DNA of 27,308 nt from Sabulitectum sp964604135 (lineage in GTDB: Bacteria > Fermentibacterota > Fermentibacteria > Fermentibacterales > JCC-6). The number at the start of each line of letters is the position of its first letter. Position 1 is the first letter of the stretch. Shown piece by piece: positions 1 through 7,376 of the stretch. The stretch spans positions 1-27,308 of the forward strand of contig CAZRXU010000022.1 of assembly GCA_964604135.1 (NCBI GenBank), written 5' to 3'. A model generated the notes under the pieces. That model searched no databases. It had not been told where the DNA came from and saw nothing but the letters and a program-made list of their open reading frames with translations. Position numbers and translations under genes: made by a program.

Positions 1-273
1 CTTATCGCGAAGGCAGCCCTGTTTGCAGGCAACGACAGCGGCCCTGCACATCTTGCGGTTTCATCAGATACTCCGGCCCTTGTTCTTTTTGGCCCCACCG
101 ACCCCGATTCCCTTTACAGACGTGGCAGCATTGTCTCCCTCTGCGGAACTGTGTCATGTTCACCCTGTTATTCAAACAGCGTTTTCCCGGGCTGCACCGG
201 AGACGGGGACTGTATGACTTCAATCGATACTGAAAGGGTTCTCTATACCCTCGATGGGATGTTAGTAAAATGA
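1..273 (+). CDS. Glycosyltransferase family 9 (heptosyltransferase-like), C-terminal part
   Basis: The first 90 codons are open from base 1 and end at TGA 271-273; the start lies upstream of the window. The visible part carries the GT9 C-terminal signature: NDSGPAHLA near residue 11 followed by LFGPTDP near residue 35, then the Cys-rich tail SCSPC...GC...DCM. In this family the NDSGP(M/A)HLA loop binds the nucleotide-sugar donor, and the enzymes add heptose or related sugars to lipid A-core type acceptors on the cytoplasmic face of the inner membrane. It overlaps the next gene by ATGA, so it belongs to the same polysaccharide operon. The donor sugar cannot be read from this fragment. Confidence 0.9.
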   Translation, partial: LIAKAALFAGNDSGPAHLAVSSDTPALVLFGPTDPDSLYRRGSIVSLCGTVSCSPCYSNSVFPGCTGDGDCMTSIDTERVLYTLDGMLVK

Positions 274-1712
274 GAATAACAACTCTTAACCCGCCTTTTC
301 TTCCCCACTACAGTCGTGGGCAGCGGAGTCCGGCTGTTACCAGAAGCGGAACTCTGTATTTTCCTATATGGCTTTCCTACGCAGTTGGAGCACTGGAGCA
401 GACAGGGTACACTGTACAGTTTCTGGATTCTCCGGCCATGAATCTTGACTGGGAACAGACAGAAGAGAAAATCCGCAGTTTTTCCCCGGAACTGATTGTA
501 GTGGAAACATCCACACCTTCCATTATTTCAGATGTTCAAACTGCTGATATGCTTACGGAAACAGGTGCTGTGGTTTTTGTTGTGGGAACTCATCCTTCTG
601 CACTGCCTGAAGAAACAGTTCTGCTTGGAGAGAAGTTTCACGGTGCGATTCTGGGGGAGTACGAGAAACCAATTCTGGCAGTGGCAGCTGCTGTTGAAGC
701 AGGAGGGTCGCTTAATGGAATACCTGGAACAGCCATCCGAACCGAATCAGGTGCAGAAGTTATTCCTCCCAACGGGTACATTCAGGATCTAGACTCACTA
801 CCTTTTGTAAGCTCTGTGTATGCGGCTCATCTTCCAGTGGAAAGGTACAACAATCCCAATGCACTTCATCCCCAGGTGATGATTATCGGCGGAAGAGGCT
901 GCCCAAATCAGTGCAGTTTCTGTGTATTTCCACAGACCCTTACAGGCAGGCACTACAGAAGCCGGTCTGTTGAGAATGTTGTAGCCGAGATGAAGTGGGT
1001 TCAGGAAAACATGCCGGAAGTACAGGCGATATTCTTTGAAGATGACACCATTGCAGCAGATATGCAGAGGCTGCGTCACCTTTCTTCCGAAATTGTGAGA
1101 GCAGGTGTAACCATTTCATGGACATGCAATATGCGGGCAACAGCCGATTATGAAACCCTTCGTCAGTGTCATTCTGCGGGGCTGCGGTCTGTGTGTGTGG
1201 GTTTTGAAAGCGGATGCAATGAAATTCTTGCATCCATGCGTAAAGGGCTGAAAACCGATCAGATGGTGGAGTTCATGAACAGCGCCAGGAAAGCCGGTGT
1301 GCTTGTTCACGGCTGTTTCCTGTTCGGTATTCCAGGGGAAACCCGCCACACCGCCCGGCGCACTCTTGATTTCGCTTTAAACCTTAATCCCGATACGGCA
1401 CAGTTTTACCCGCTTATGGTTTATCCTGGAACAGATGCGTACGCCGATGTGCAGAAAGCCGGCCTGCTGGTAACTTCAAGCTGGAGAGACTGGTTGAAGG
1501 AAGATGGTACCCATGCCTGTGTTGTGAAAACACCGGACATGAGTCCCGATGAGCTGGTTGAGTTCTGCAACTACGCAAGAAAAAAGTTTTACCTCAGGCC
1601 CGGTTACATACTTAAGAAGGCGTGGCACAGCCTGTTTGATAAAGGCGAAAGGCACAGAACCCTTCTCGCCTTCAGAACATTTCGGAAATACCTTTTCAGG
1701 CGGAAAAAGTGA
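270..1712 (+). CDS. B12-binding domain radical SAM protein
   Basis: This 480-residue protein has an N-terminal cobalamin-binding-like Rossmann half (about residues 1-150; NPPF at 7-10, FVVGTHPSALPE near 103-114). A radical SAM core follows, whose CxxxCxxC cluster ligands are C211, C215 and C218. Family members with N-termini like this one (YSRGQRSP, then a TLYFP motif) commonly lie in surface polysaccharide loci, where they are presumed to modify a sugar or lipid by radical chemistry. That is family knowledge; the actual reaction is unknown. The C-terminus is rich in Lys and Arg, suggesting peripheral contact with membrane or nucleic acid. The start is an ATG in an ATGA overlap with the GT9 gene, and its stop overlaps the GT2 gene by GTGA. 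Confidence 0.88.
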   Translation: MRITTLNPPFLPHYSRGQRSPAVTRSGTLYFPIWLSYAVGALEQTGYTVQFLDSPAMNLDWEQTEEKIRSFSPELIVVETSTPSIISDVQTADMLTETGAVVFVVGTHPSALPEETVLLGEKFHGAILGEYEKPILAVAAAVEAGGSLNGIPGTAIRTESGAEVIPPNGYIQDLDSLPFVSSVYAAHLPVERYNNPNALHPQVMIIGGRGCPNQCSFCVFPQTLTGRHYRSRSVENVVAEMKWVQENMPEVQAIFFEDDTIAADMQRLRHLSSEIVRAGVTISWTCNMRATADYETLRQCHSAGLRSVCVGFESGCNEILASMRKGLKTDQMVEFMNSARKAGVLVHGCFLFGIPGETRHTARRTLDFALNLNPDTAQFYPLMVYPGTDAYADVQKAGLLVTSSWRDWLKEDGTHACVVKTPDMSPDELVEFCNYARKKFYLRPGYILKKAWHSLFDKGERHRTLLAFRTFRKYLFRRKK

Positions 1713-2659
1713 CTGATATCGCTGTGGTAGTTCCTTTCAGAGGCCGGTGGGATTCAGTTCTTCCAACCCTTGAAGCTCTCTCTGTTCAATCAATAAGATC
1801 CCGTATTTCCGTAGTGCTTTCTGTAGACGGTCTGGAACAGCCGCCTGAAGGGGTAAAGAGGCTAACAGATCTGTGCGTATGTGGAGAGCAGAACGGGCCT
1901 GCCTCGGCAAGGAACCGTGGATGGAGGGCATCATCCTGCCCTGTTGTTCTGTTTACAGATGCCGATTGCGTTCCGGAGCCGGCATGGGCAGAGCTTCTTT
2001 CGGCAAAGCTGGATAGCGGATATCAGGCTGTGAAAGGGGTATATTCATCGGGAGGGCACAGGCTTGTGCAGCGGCTGGCTCAGGTAGAGTTTGAAGAGAG
2101 GTACTGTCTTATGAGCAGGGCTCCTGTTGTTTACCTTGCCGATACATACTCTGCAGGTTTCAGAAGAAACTGGCTTGAGAAACTAGGCGGTTTTGATGAG
2201 AGCTTTCCCCTGCCCGAGCACGAGGATGTTGACCTCTCATGGAGGCTTACAGAAGCCGGGGGAAAAATTGCATTTGTGCCTGAAGCAAAGGTTGCGCATG
2301 TACACAGAGCCACGTGGACTGCATACTTCAAACTCAAGTACCGTCGCGGAAAGTGGAGGATAATGCTTGTAAGGAAGTTTCCGGCAAGAGCTGTTACAGA
2401 TGGCTACACGCCCCAGACTCTGAAACTTCAGATGCTGTTTTCCATGCCTCTGCTGATTTCATTGTTTGCTGTTCCGGTATTTCCTGTTTTTACGGCTGCC
2501 TCTGCGCTGGTGTTTCTGCTGGTGTGTATTCCTCTGATCCGTGCAGCCTGTGAAACAGACAGGTCTACCATTCCGGTTGTTCCGGTTTTTGCGCTCTGGA
2601 GAGCCGTTGCTCTTGTGTCAGGTGCCGTTTCGGGTTTCGCCCGGGGCAGGGCAGTGTGA
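1709..2659 (+). CDS. Family 2 glycosyltransferase
   Basis: This 316-residue GT-A fold glycosyltransferase starts at GTG in a GTGA overlap with the radical SAM gene. The N-terminus reads AVVVPFRGR, as in GT2 proteins. The metal/nucleotide-sugar DxD motif is TDADC (D84, D86), and an EHEDVDLSWRL stretch near 170-180 matches the acceptor-side ED motif. A hydrophobic stretch around 245-280 probably anchors it to the membrane. It should add a sugar from a nucleotide donor to a growing lipid-linked glycan in the cytoplasm. The sugar specificity cannot be predicted. Position between GT9 and the initiating sugar transferase supports a role in O-antigen or exopolysaccharide assembly. Confidence 0.9.
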   Translation: MTDIAVVVPFRGRWDSVLPTLEALSVQSIRSRISVVLSVDGLEQPPEGVKRLTDLCVCGEQNGPASARNRGWRASSCPVVLFTDADCVPEPAWAELLSAKLDSGYQAVKGVYSSGGHRLVQRLAQVEFEERYCLMSRAPVVYLADTYSAGFRRNWLEKLGGFDESFPLPEHEDVDLSWRLTEAGGKIAFVPEAKVAHVHRATWTAYFKLKYRRGKWRIMLVRKFPARAVTDGYTPQTLKLQMLFSMPLLISLFAVPVFPVFTAASALVFLLVCIPLIRAACETDRSTIPVVPVFALWRAVALVSGAVSGFARGRAV

Positions 2660-4047
2660 TGCTTGCGCCAATAAGAAGACAGCAACGGGTGTTCATTCTG
2701 TTTCTTATCGCGGCGGATCTGCTTACAGTTCCCCTTTCACTGCTGGTAACGTGGTACATCAGAACTGTGTGGCTCTTCGGTTTGCTTCCCGGTTTTACCC
2801 ATACCATAAACACTTACGTAGCTACGATTCCAGTGCTTGTGGTGTTGTGGATTGCGTCATGGTGGTCTACAGGAATGTACGTGTTTTCTGCACAGCAGGG
2901 CGCTTTTCCCGGGCTTGCCCGGAGGATTCGTGCTGTTTTTTATCTTGCTGTGTCTATTATGGCTGCAAGCTATCTTGTAAAAATTGACTACTCCAGAATT
3001 ATGCTGTTGATATTTCTCGTTCTGTCTCAGCCGGTGAATATTCTGTTCAGAGCTGTGTTCAGTTTCCTGGCCGGGAAAATTGCTCCTGTTAAACAGTCGC
3101 CTGCAACTATTGTGATAGGTTCCGGAGAGTTTGCAGAGAGGGTAATTACCTCGCTTGGAAAATTCCCAGGGCCGAAACACAGAATAAAGGGAGTTCTTGT
3201 TGAACACCAGGGTATTACTGATGAGGTCGGTGGTATAAAAGTAGTAGGTGAGGCCAGAGATCTGCCCCGTCTTGCAGACAGTCTTTCCATAGATGAAGTG
3301 TTCTTTGCCAGCGGATCCATGAGTCGAACTGACATGCTCAGAATAGTGAATTCAGTTCAGAAGGAAGACATAGTCTTCATGCTTGTAACCGACCTGTTTG
3401 AAATTGCAGCCGGGGTGAGCAGTCTCAGCAGCATTTCCAGAATGCCGGTGGTAGAGATCGGATCCTCCGGCAGGGGAGTATTCAGCAACCTGACGAAAAG
3501 GCTGATGGATCTGATAATGTCACCGGTTCTTGTTGTTATACTGGCACCATTGATGGCTGTAATCTGGATAATCCTTGCTGTGACGGGTAAAGGTTCACCG
3601 GTGTTCAAACAGACCAGAGTAGGTCGGCACGGCAAAAAATTTACGCTGTACAAATTCAGAACCATGAAACCTGAAACAGACGAGTACGAAGTAGCTCCTG
3701 TGGCCGGTGATGACCCCAGGGTTACTGGAATTGGAAGAATGCTTAGAAAGACCAGCCTTGATGAACTTCCCCAGTTGTTTAATGTTCTTCAGGGGCATAT
3801 GAGTATGGTTGGCCCCAGACCGGAGATGGACTTTATCGTCAGGGATTACAATGCATGGCAGCGGAGAAGGCTTGATGTTAAACCCGGTATTACAGGTCTG
3901 TGGCAGATCATGGGAAGGAAGGATCTTCCGCTGCACGAAAACCTTGAATACGACTTCTACTACATGAGAAATCAATCCGTTATGCTTGATATGGCAATTC
4001 TCGCCAGAACGGTTGTTACCGTTCTCAAAGGAAGGGGAGCATACTGA
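2659..4047 (+). CDS. Undecaprenyl-phosphate sugar phosphotransferase (WbaP/WcaJ type)
   Basis: This is a polyisoprenyl-phosphate hexose-1-phosphate transferase of about 462 residues. The N-terminal half has four to five membrane spans and a Rossmann-like CoA-binding-type domain (TIVIGSGEFAERV, about 150-162). The catalytic C-terminal domain starts near residue 272, with a re-entrant helix (TKRLMDLIMSPVLVVI), KFRTMKPETDE, SLDELPQLFNVLQG, MSMVGPRPE and KPGITGLWQIMGR, all hallmarks of the family. It moves sugar-1-phosphate from a nucleotide sugar to undecaprenyl phosphate and so starts repeat-unit synthesis. The ATG at 2659 (TGATG overlap, purine-rich site seven bases upstream) is preferred; a GTG at 2656 is equally in frame. 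Confidence 0.95.
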   Translation: MLAPIRRQQRVFILFLIAADLLTVPLSLLVTWYIRTVWLFGLLPGFTHTINTYVATIPVLVVLWIASWWSTGMYVFSAQQGAFPGLARRIRAVFYLAVSIMAASYLVKIDYSRIMLLIFLVLSQPVNILFRAVFSFLAGKIAPVKQSPATIVIGSGEFAERVITSLGKFPGPKHRIKGVLVEHQGITDEVGGIKVVGEARDLPRLADSLSIDEVFFASGSMSRTDMLRIVNSVQKEDIVFMLVTDLFEIAAGVSSLSSISRMPVVEIGSSGRGVFSNLTKRLMDLIMSPVLVVILAPLMAVIWIILAVTGKGSPVFKQTRVGRHGKKFTLYKFRTMKPETDEYEVAPVAGDDPRVTGIGRMLRKTSLDELPQLFNVLQGHMSMVGPRPEMDFIVRDYNAWQRRRLDVKPGITGLWQIMGRKDLPLHENLEYDFYYMRNQSVMLDMAILARTVVTVLKGRGAY

Positions 4048-4052
4048 CAACT

Positions 4053-4793
4053 GTGCTGACTATTTCGGTTCTGCTTGGTTTCTGGAACTTTGCCGGTCCT
4101 GTTCAAACAGGGCTTGGTGTTTTTCCAGTTGCCTGGAGCAACGATCCTGTCTCTTCTATGGCTGCACCAGCTGGAATGGGCAGGTTTGAGTTTCCTGAAG
4201 TTGCTGCAATCGGCGGTGTATCGGGAGCTGAGCCTTCCGGGTGTGTGGCTGCGGTGCTGCCGCTTGGTTCTTCAGGGTTCCACCTGGGGTCTGCTGCTGG
4301 CTGGAATGCTGAAGAGAAAGCCGGTGCGGCCCAGATTTCCGGAAGCTACATTGTGGCAGGGGACCCCATCGGGTTTATGGAGGGGCTGTTCGGTCCCAGT
4401 ATCACAACCGGTGTTTCCGCAAGGTATCAGTTCGCAGATAGTACGGGGGGAAATGCTTTTGATCTGGATGCCGGAATCCAGTTTTCTCTTTTTCCCTCAT
4501 TCGCAGTTGGTATGCAATACACAGATATCGTGAATGATCGGGCGTTAACCACCGGCTTCAGCCAGGTATTCAACAGAAATTTCAAAGCCCATGCAGGGTA
4601 TGGTAACCACAGCTGGCAGGTGGGCTGCGAACTGATGATAACTAGAAAATTCAGGGTTTACTCCGGAGTGGATGGGGGCAATGTTCACGCCGGTGCAGGG
4701 TTTGCATCACAGCACTGGAGTTTCGGATACGGGGCGGTACTGCATGAAAACGAAATTGAACACAGAATCGGTGTATCAAGGAGGTTCTTTTGA
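4053..4793 (+). CDS. Secreted outer-membrane beta-barrel protein, PorV/UPF0164-like
   Basis: This is a protein of about 246 residues with a hydrophobic N-terminus (TISVLLGFW) that can act as a signal sequence. The N-terminal part includes SSMAAPAGMG, like the NPAG(L/M) segment of PorV/UPF0164-type barrels. A series of amphipathic beta strands follows, and the last residue is an aromatic Phe (SRRFF), the usual outer-membrane barrel end signal. The exact family is not certain. The GTG at 4053 lies 13 bases from the GGGGAG at 4034-4039. A CTG at 4044, in frame and overlapping the upstream stop as CTGA, is closer to that site and may be the true start. Its place inside a polysaccharide operon suggests a surface or export role, by inference only. 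Confidence 0.65.
   Translation: MLTISVLLGFWNFAGPVQTGLGVFPVAWSNDPVSSMAAPAGMGRFEFPEVAAIGGVSGAEPSGCVAAVLPLGSSGFHLGSAAGWNAEEKAGAAQISGSYIVAGDPIGFMEGLFGPSITTGVSARYQFADSTGGNAFDLDAGIQFSLFPSFAVGMQYTDIVNDRALTTGFSQVFNRNFKAHAGYGNHSWQVGCELMITRKFRVYSGVDGGNVHAGAGFASQHWSFGYGAVLHENEIEHRIGVSRRFF
4778..4784 (+). promoter_or_regulatory. Strong Shine-Dalgarno fixing a TTG start
   Basis: AAGGAGG lies five bases upstream of TTG 4790-4792, inside the end of the preceding gene. It selects the TTG start of the second beta-rich protein in a TTGA overlap. Confidence 0.75.
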
Positions 4794-5965
4794 CAGCGCT
4801 GATCTTTACCCTCGCAGTGCTGCTTCACCAGTCGGATTCAACTGAAACGGCAGGGCATGATCTGAATATGGGAATGTTTTTTTATTCCTCTGCTTCCGCT
4901 GATTTGAATCAGGGGTTAAGAACTCTTAAAGCAGACACTCTTACTGTTTTTCCACAGGGATCATTTCATTCAGACTGGGCAGACCTCAGCGGGGAAGCCT
5001 CGGTTAGTTACGCATCTGATTCAATTGCTGGGCTTAAACCTGTAAGCGCAGGTGCATTTTTCAGGTGGCCTGGAGCACAGTGGATAGGGGCAGGTGTGTC
5101 GGTGGGGCTGATCAAACCATTTATACAGGGGTTTGGCAGTCCGGTAAGAGAATGGAACAGTTATGTAACGGACGACTCAACAGCAGTAACTGTTGAGGCA
5201 GGAGGGCTTCTTGGTTTTCAGGGGGCATGGAATCAGTTTGGCGACTCCCTCTCGTGGTACAGTGTGAAATCTCCGTGGCTGGGGTTTGGAACTGTAGCTT
5301 GGAACAGTATACGGGAAAATTCCGCCCAGCTGGAAACTGTTGCCGGGTATCTCGACTTAAAGAGAGTGCAGCCGTGGTTTCTCTTTGTGAAGGAAAACTC
5401 CAGGTGGACATACAGCGTTCAGGTAAGAGGGTGGAAACCTGTCAATGGAAGCGTGTTTTCCCTGGAGGTTGCTCCCCTTGTCTCCCTCAATGAAGATTCA
5501 AGTGCCGCAGGGCTTACTGCCTGGATGTACGGTAACGGCAGAGCCTTCAGCGGCTACTTTTCCGCCGTTTCTGCTCTGGAGAACGAGCCAGAACCCAGTT
5601 TCGAAATCGGGTTGAACATTTTGTCACAGGCTGGAATTGATTGGGCATTGGAAGCAGATTTTAAGCATCTTGAAAACCTCCACTGTGAATTGTCGGGTTT
5701 TTACAGAATGTCTCCTGCCGGCTGCGGTGGAAAAATAGAGTTGTTTGATGACAGTCTTCGGGCAACGGCAACTGCGCTGTACTCGCCTGTGGAAGGTGTT
5801 TCGGCAGAGTTTTCCGTTATGTCTGATCTCGATACAGATTCCCCGGAGCCGGGGTGCCTGCTTCAGATAACCGGAGCCAGGGAAAACATCACAGCCGGAG
5901 TCACTGTTGGGTGGGAACAGGGTTCAACAACACTGGGAATGGGGGTATCTGCATGGATAGACTGA
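4790..5965 (+). CDS. Secreted beta-rich protein, probable outer-membrane protein
   Basis: This 391-residue protein is of unrecognised family. The N-terminus (TALIFTLAVLLHQSDS) resembles a short signal peptide. The rest is alternating polar and hydrophobic beta strands rich in Trp, Tyr, Gly and Ser, typical of an outer-membrane barrel or a periplasmic beta-propeller; no catalytic motif was seen. It ends in AWID rather than Phe, so barrel insertion is less clear than for its neighbour. The TTG start is fixed by a perfect AAGGAGG five bases upstream and a TTGA overlap. Its end overlaps the CBM48 lipoprotein gene by 13 bases, so the two are probably translationally coupled and may act together at the cell surface. 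Confidence 0.6.
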   Translation: MTALIFTLAVLLHQSDSTETAGHDLNMGMFFYSSASADLNQGLRTLKADTLTVFPQGSFHSDWADLSGEASVSYASDSIAGLKPVSAGAFFRWPGAQWIGAGVSVGLIKPFIQGFGSPVREWNSYVTDDSTAVTVEAGGLLGFQGAWNQFGDSLSWYSVKSPWLGFGTVAWNSIRENSAQLETVAGYLDLKRVQPWFLFVKENSRWTYSVQVRGWKPVNGSVFSLEVAPLVSLNEDSSAAGLTAWMYGNGRAFSGYFSAVSALENEPEPSFEIGLNILSQAGIDWALEADFKHLENLHCELSGFYRMSPAGCGGKIELFDDSLRATATALYSPVEGVSAEFSVMSDLDTDSPEPGCLLQITGARENITAGVTVGWEQGSTTLGMGVSAWID

Positions 5966-6309
5966 TTGCATTATCTTTGCTGCTGTGTTCCTGTGCAGTT
6001 TTTGTGCCGGCAGAGAGAACACAGTCAGACGGAATGCAGTTTCATTACCCGTCTGCAGCCAGGGTTCAGCTGGTGGGTGACTGGAACAACTGGGGGGGAA
6101 TTACACAGGTTCGCGGGCTGGTTGATCCGTCCTGCGGTGTTATGGAAAGCCGTGATGGTTTGTGGGTTGGTTCGGTGCCGGATAACCTGGACAGAGGCAT
6201 ATACAGGTATGCCTTTCTTGTGAATGGAACACAGTTTTTTCCAGACCCGCTGAATCCGGAAAAGGCAGTCTTTAGTGGTCATGTTGTTTCGATTCTTCTA
6301 GTTGACTGA
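5953..6309 (+). CDS. Small lipoprotein with glycogen-binding (CBM48/AMPK-beta-like) domain
   Basis: This 118-residue protein begins at ATG 5953 behind a GGGGGT site. A hydrophobic signal (LIALSLLLCSC) contains a plausible lipobox ending in Cys14, so it is probably a lipoprotein. Residues about 28-118 form an E-set carbohydrate-binding module: VQLVGDWNNWGG, then DGLWVGSVPD, then GIYRYAFLVNGTQFFPDPLNP. This matches the AMPK-beta N-terminal/CBM48 pattern of paired Trp, G-x-Y-x-Y-x-F and the DPxNP end. Such modules bind alpha-glucans in other proteins; a free-standing lipid-anchored module in a polysaccharide operon may bind glycan at the envelope (inference). There is no catalytic domain. Confidence 0.75.
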   Translation: MDRLIALSLLLCSCAVFVPAERTQSDGMQFHYPSAARVQLVGDWNNWGGITQVRGLVDPSCGVMESRDGLWVGSVPDNLDRGIYRYAFLVNGTQFFPDPLNPEKAVFSGHVVSILLVD

Positions 6310-6326
6310 GACGAGAGGGGAATAGG

Positions 6327-7376
6327 TTGGCTTCTGTTAGATTTGAAGCTGTCAGCAAGGTGTACGGCAGTGATTCAAGAGCTCTTTCAGACTTTACTAT
6401 TGATGTTGCCGATGGAGAGTTCGTTGTTCTTGTAGGCCCCAGCGGTTGTGGAAAATCCACAACACTCAGGGTACTTGCCGGTCTTGAAGAAGCCACCAGC
6501 GGCAGGGTTTTCATAGATAACAAAGACATTACAGACGAAACACCGTCAAAGAGAGATATAGCTATGGTTTTTCAGAACTACGCCCTTTATCCCCACATGA
6601 CAGTTTTCGACAACATGGCGTTTTCTCTGAAAATGCGAAAGTTTTCCCGCGCCGAAATAAAGCGTTCAGTAACTGAAACCGCAGAGATACTAGGCATAGA
6701 AGAGTACCTGCAAAGGAAGCCAAGGGAGCTTTCAGGGGGGCAGAGGCAGAGAGTTGCAGTGGGAAGAGCCATTGTACGCAATCCAAAGGTTTTTCTGTTT
6801 GATGAACCTCTGTCAAATCTTGATGCCAAACTTCGGGTTCAGATGAGGAATGAGCTGGCTAGGCTTCATTCAAAGTTGAAAGCAACAATGATATATGTTA
6901 CACACGATCAGGCAGAAGCCATGACTTTGGGAGACCGAATTGTGGTTCTTAAAGACGGGTACATACAACAGGTTGCACCACCGCTTGAAGTTTACAACAA
7001 GCCTGCGAACCGGTTTGTAGCCGGGTTTATAGGCAGCCCTGCCATGAACTTTTTTAAGGCTGAAATACTAGGTGGCGAACTTCGTGCCGCAGGGGGTAGT
7101 TTTCCTGTTTCCGGTACTGTAGATGGTTCATACACTCTGGGAGTAAGGCCCGAAGACATTCTTGTTTCAGAAGAAGGAAGATTTGTGTGCTCTGTTGAGG
7201 TGGTAGAGACCCTTGGCAGCGAGAAGGTTGTGATTGGTACAGCAGAGAGTGAAGAGCAGGTTACGGCCAGGTGCAGGCCTGATACTGATGTGCGTCCCGG
7301 CGAACAGATGAGATTTGAAATTGACAGCGGTAGAATACACATATTCGCCGTCGGCGGAGCACAGCAGAAACTATGA
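6327..7376 (+). CDS. ABC transporter ATP-binding protein, MalK/UgpC/MsmX type
   Basis: This 349-residue ATPase has Walker A GPSGCGKST (37-45), the Q-loop Gln at 83, signature LSGGQ (135-139), Walker B VFLFDEP (Glu160) and H-loop His193, so the ATPase site looks complete. The C-terminal 110 or so residues form a TOBE/MalK regulatory-type domain (GFIGSPAMNFF, LGVRPEDI). Such subunits drive CUT1 sugar importers and are often shared between several permeases. No permease or binding protein is encoded in the window, so it is an orphan here. The TTG start has GAGAGGGG six bases upstream. It overlaps the next gene by ATGA. Confidence 0.93.
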   Translation: MASVRFEAVSKVYGSDSRALSDFTIDVADGEFVVLVGPSGCGKSTTLRVLAGLEEATSGRVFIDNKDITDETPSKRDIAMVFQNYALYPHMTVFDNMAFSLKMRKFSRAEIKRSVTETAEILGIEEYLQRKPRELSGGQRQRVAVGRAIVRNPKVFLFDEPLSNLDAKLRVQMRNELARLHSKLKATMIYVTHDQAEAMTLGDRIVVLKDGYIQQVAPPLEVYNKPANRFVAGFIGSPAMNFFKAEILGGELRAAGGSFPVSGTVDGSYTLGVRPEDILVSEEGRFVCSVEVVETLGSEKVVIGTAESEEQVTARCRPDTDVRPGEQMRFEIDSGRIHIFAVGGAQQKL

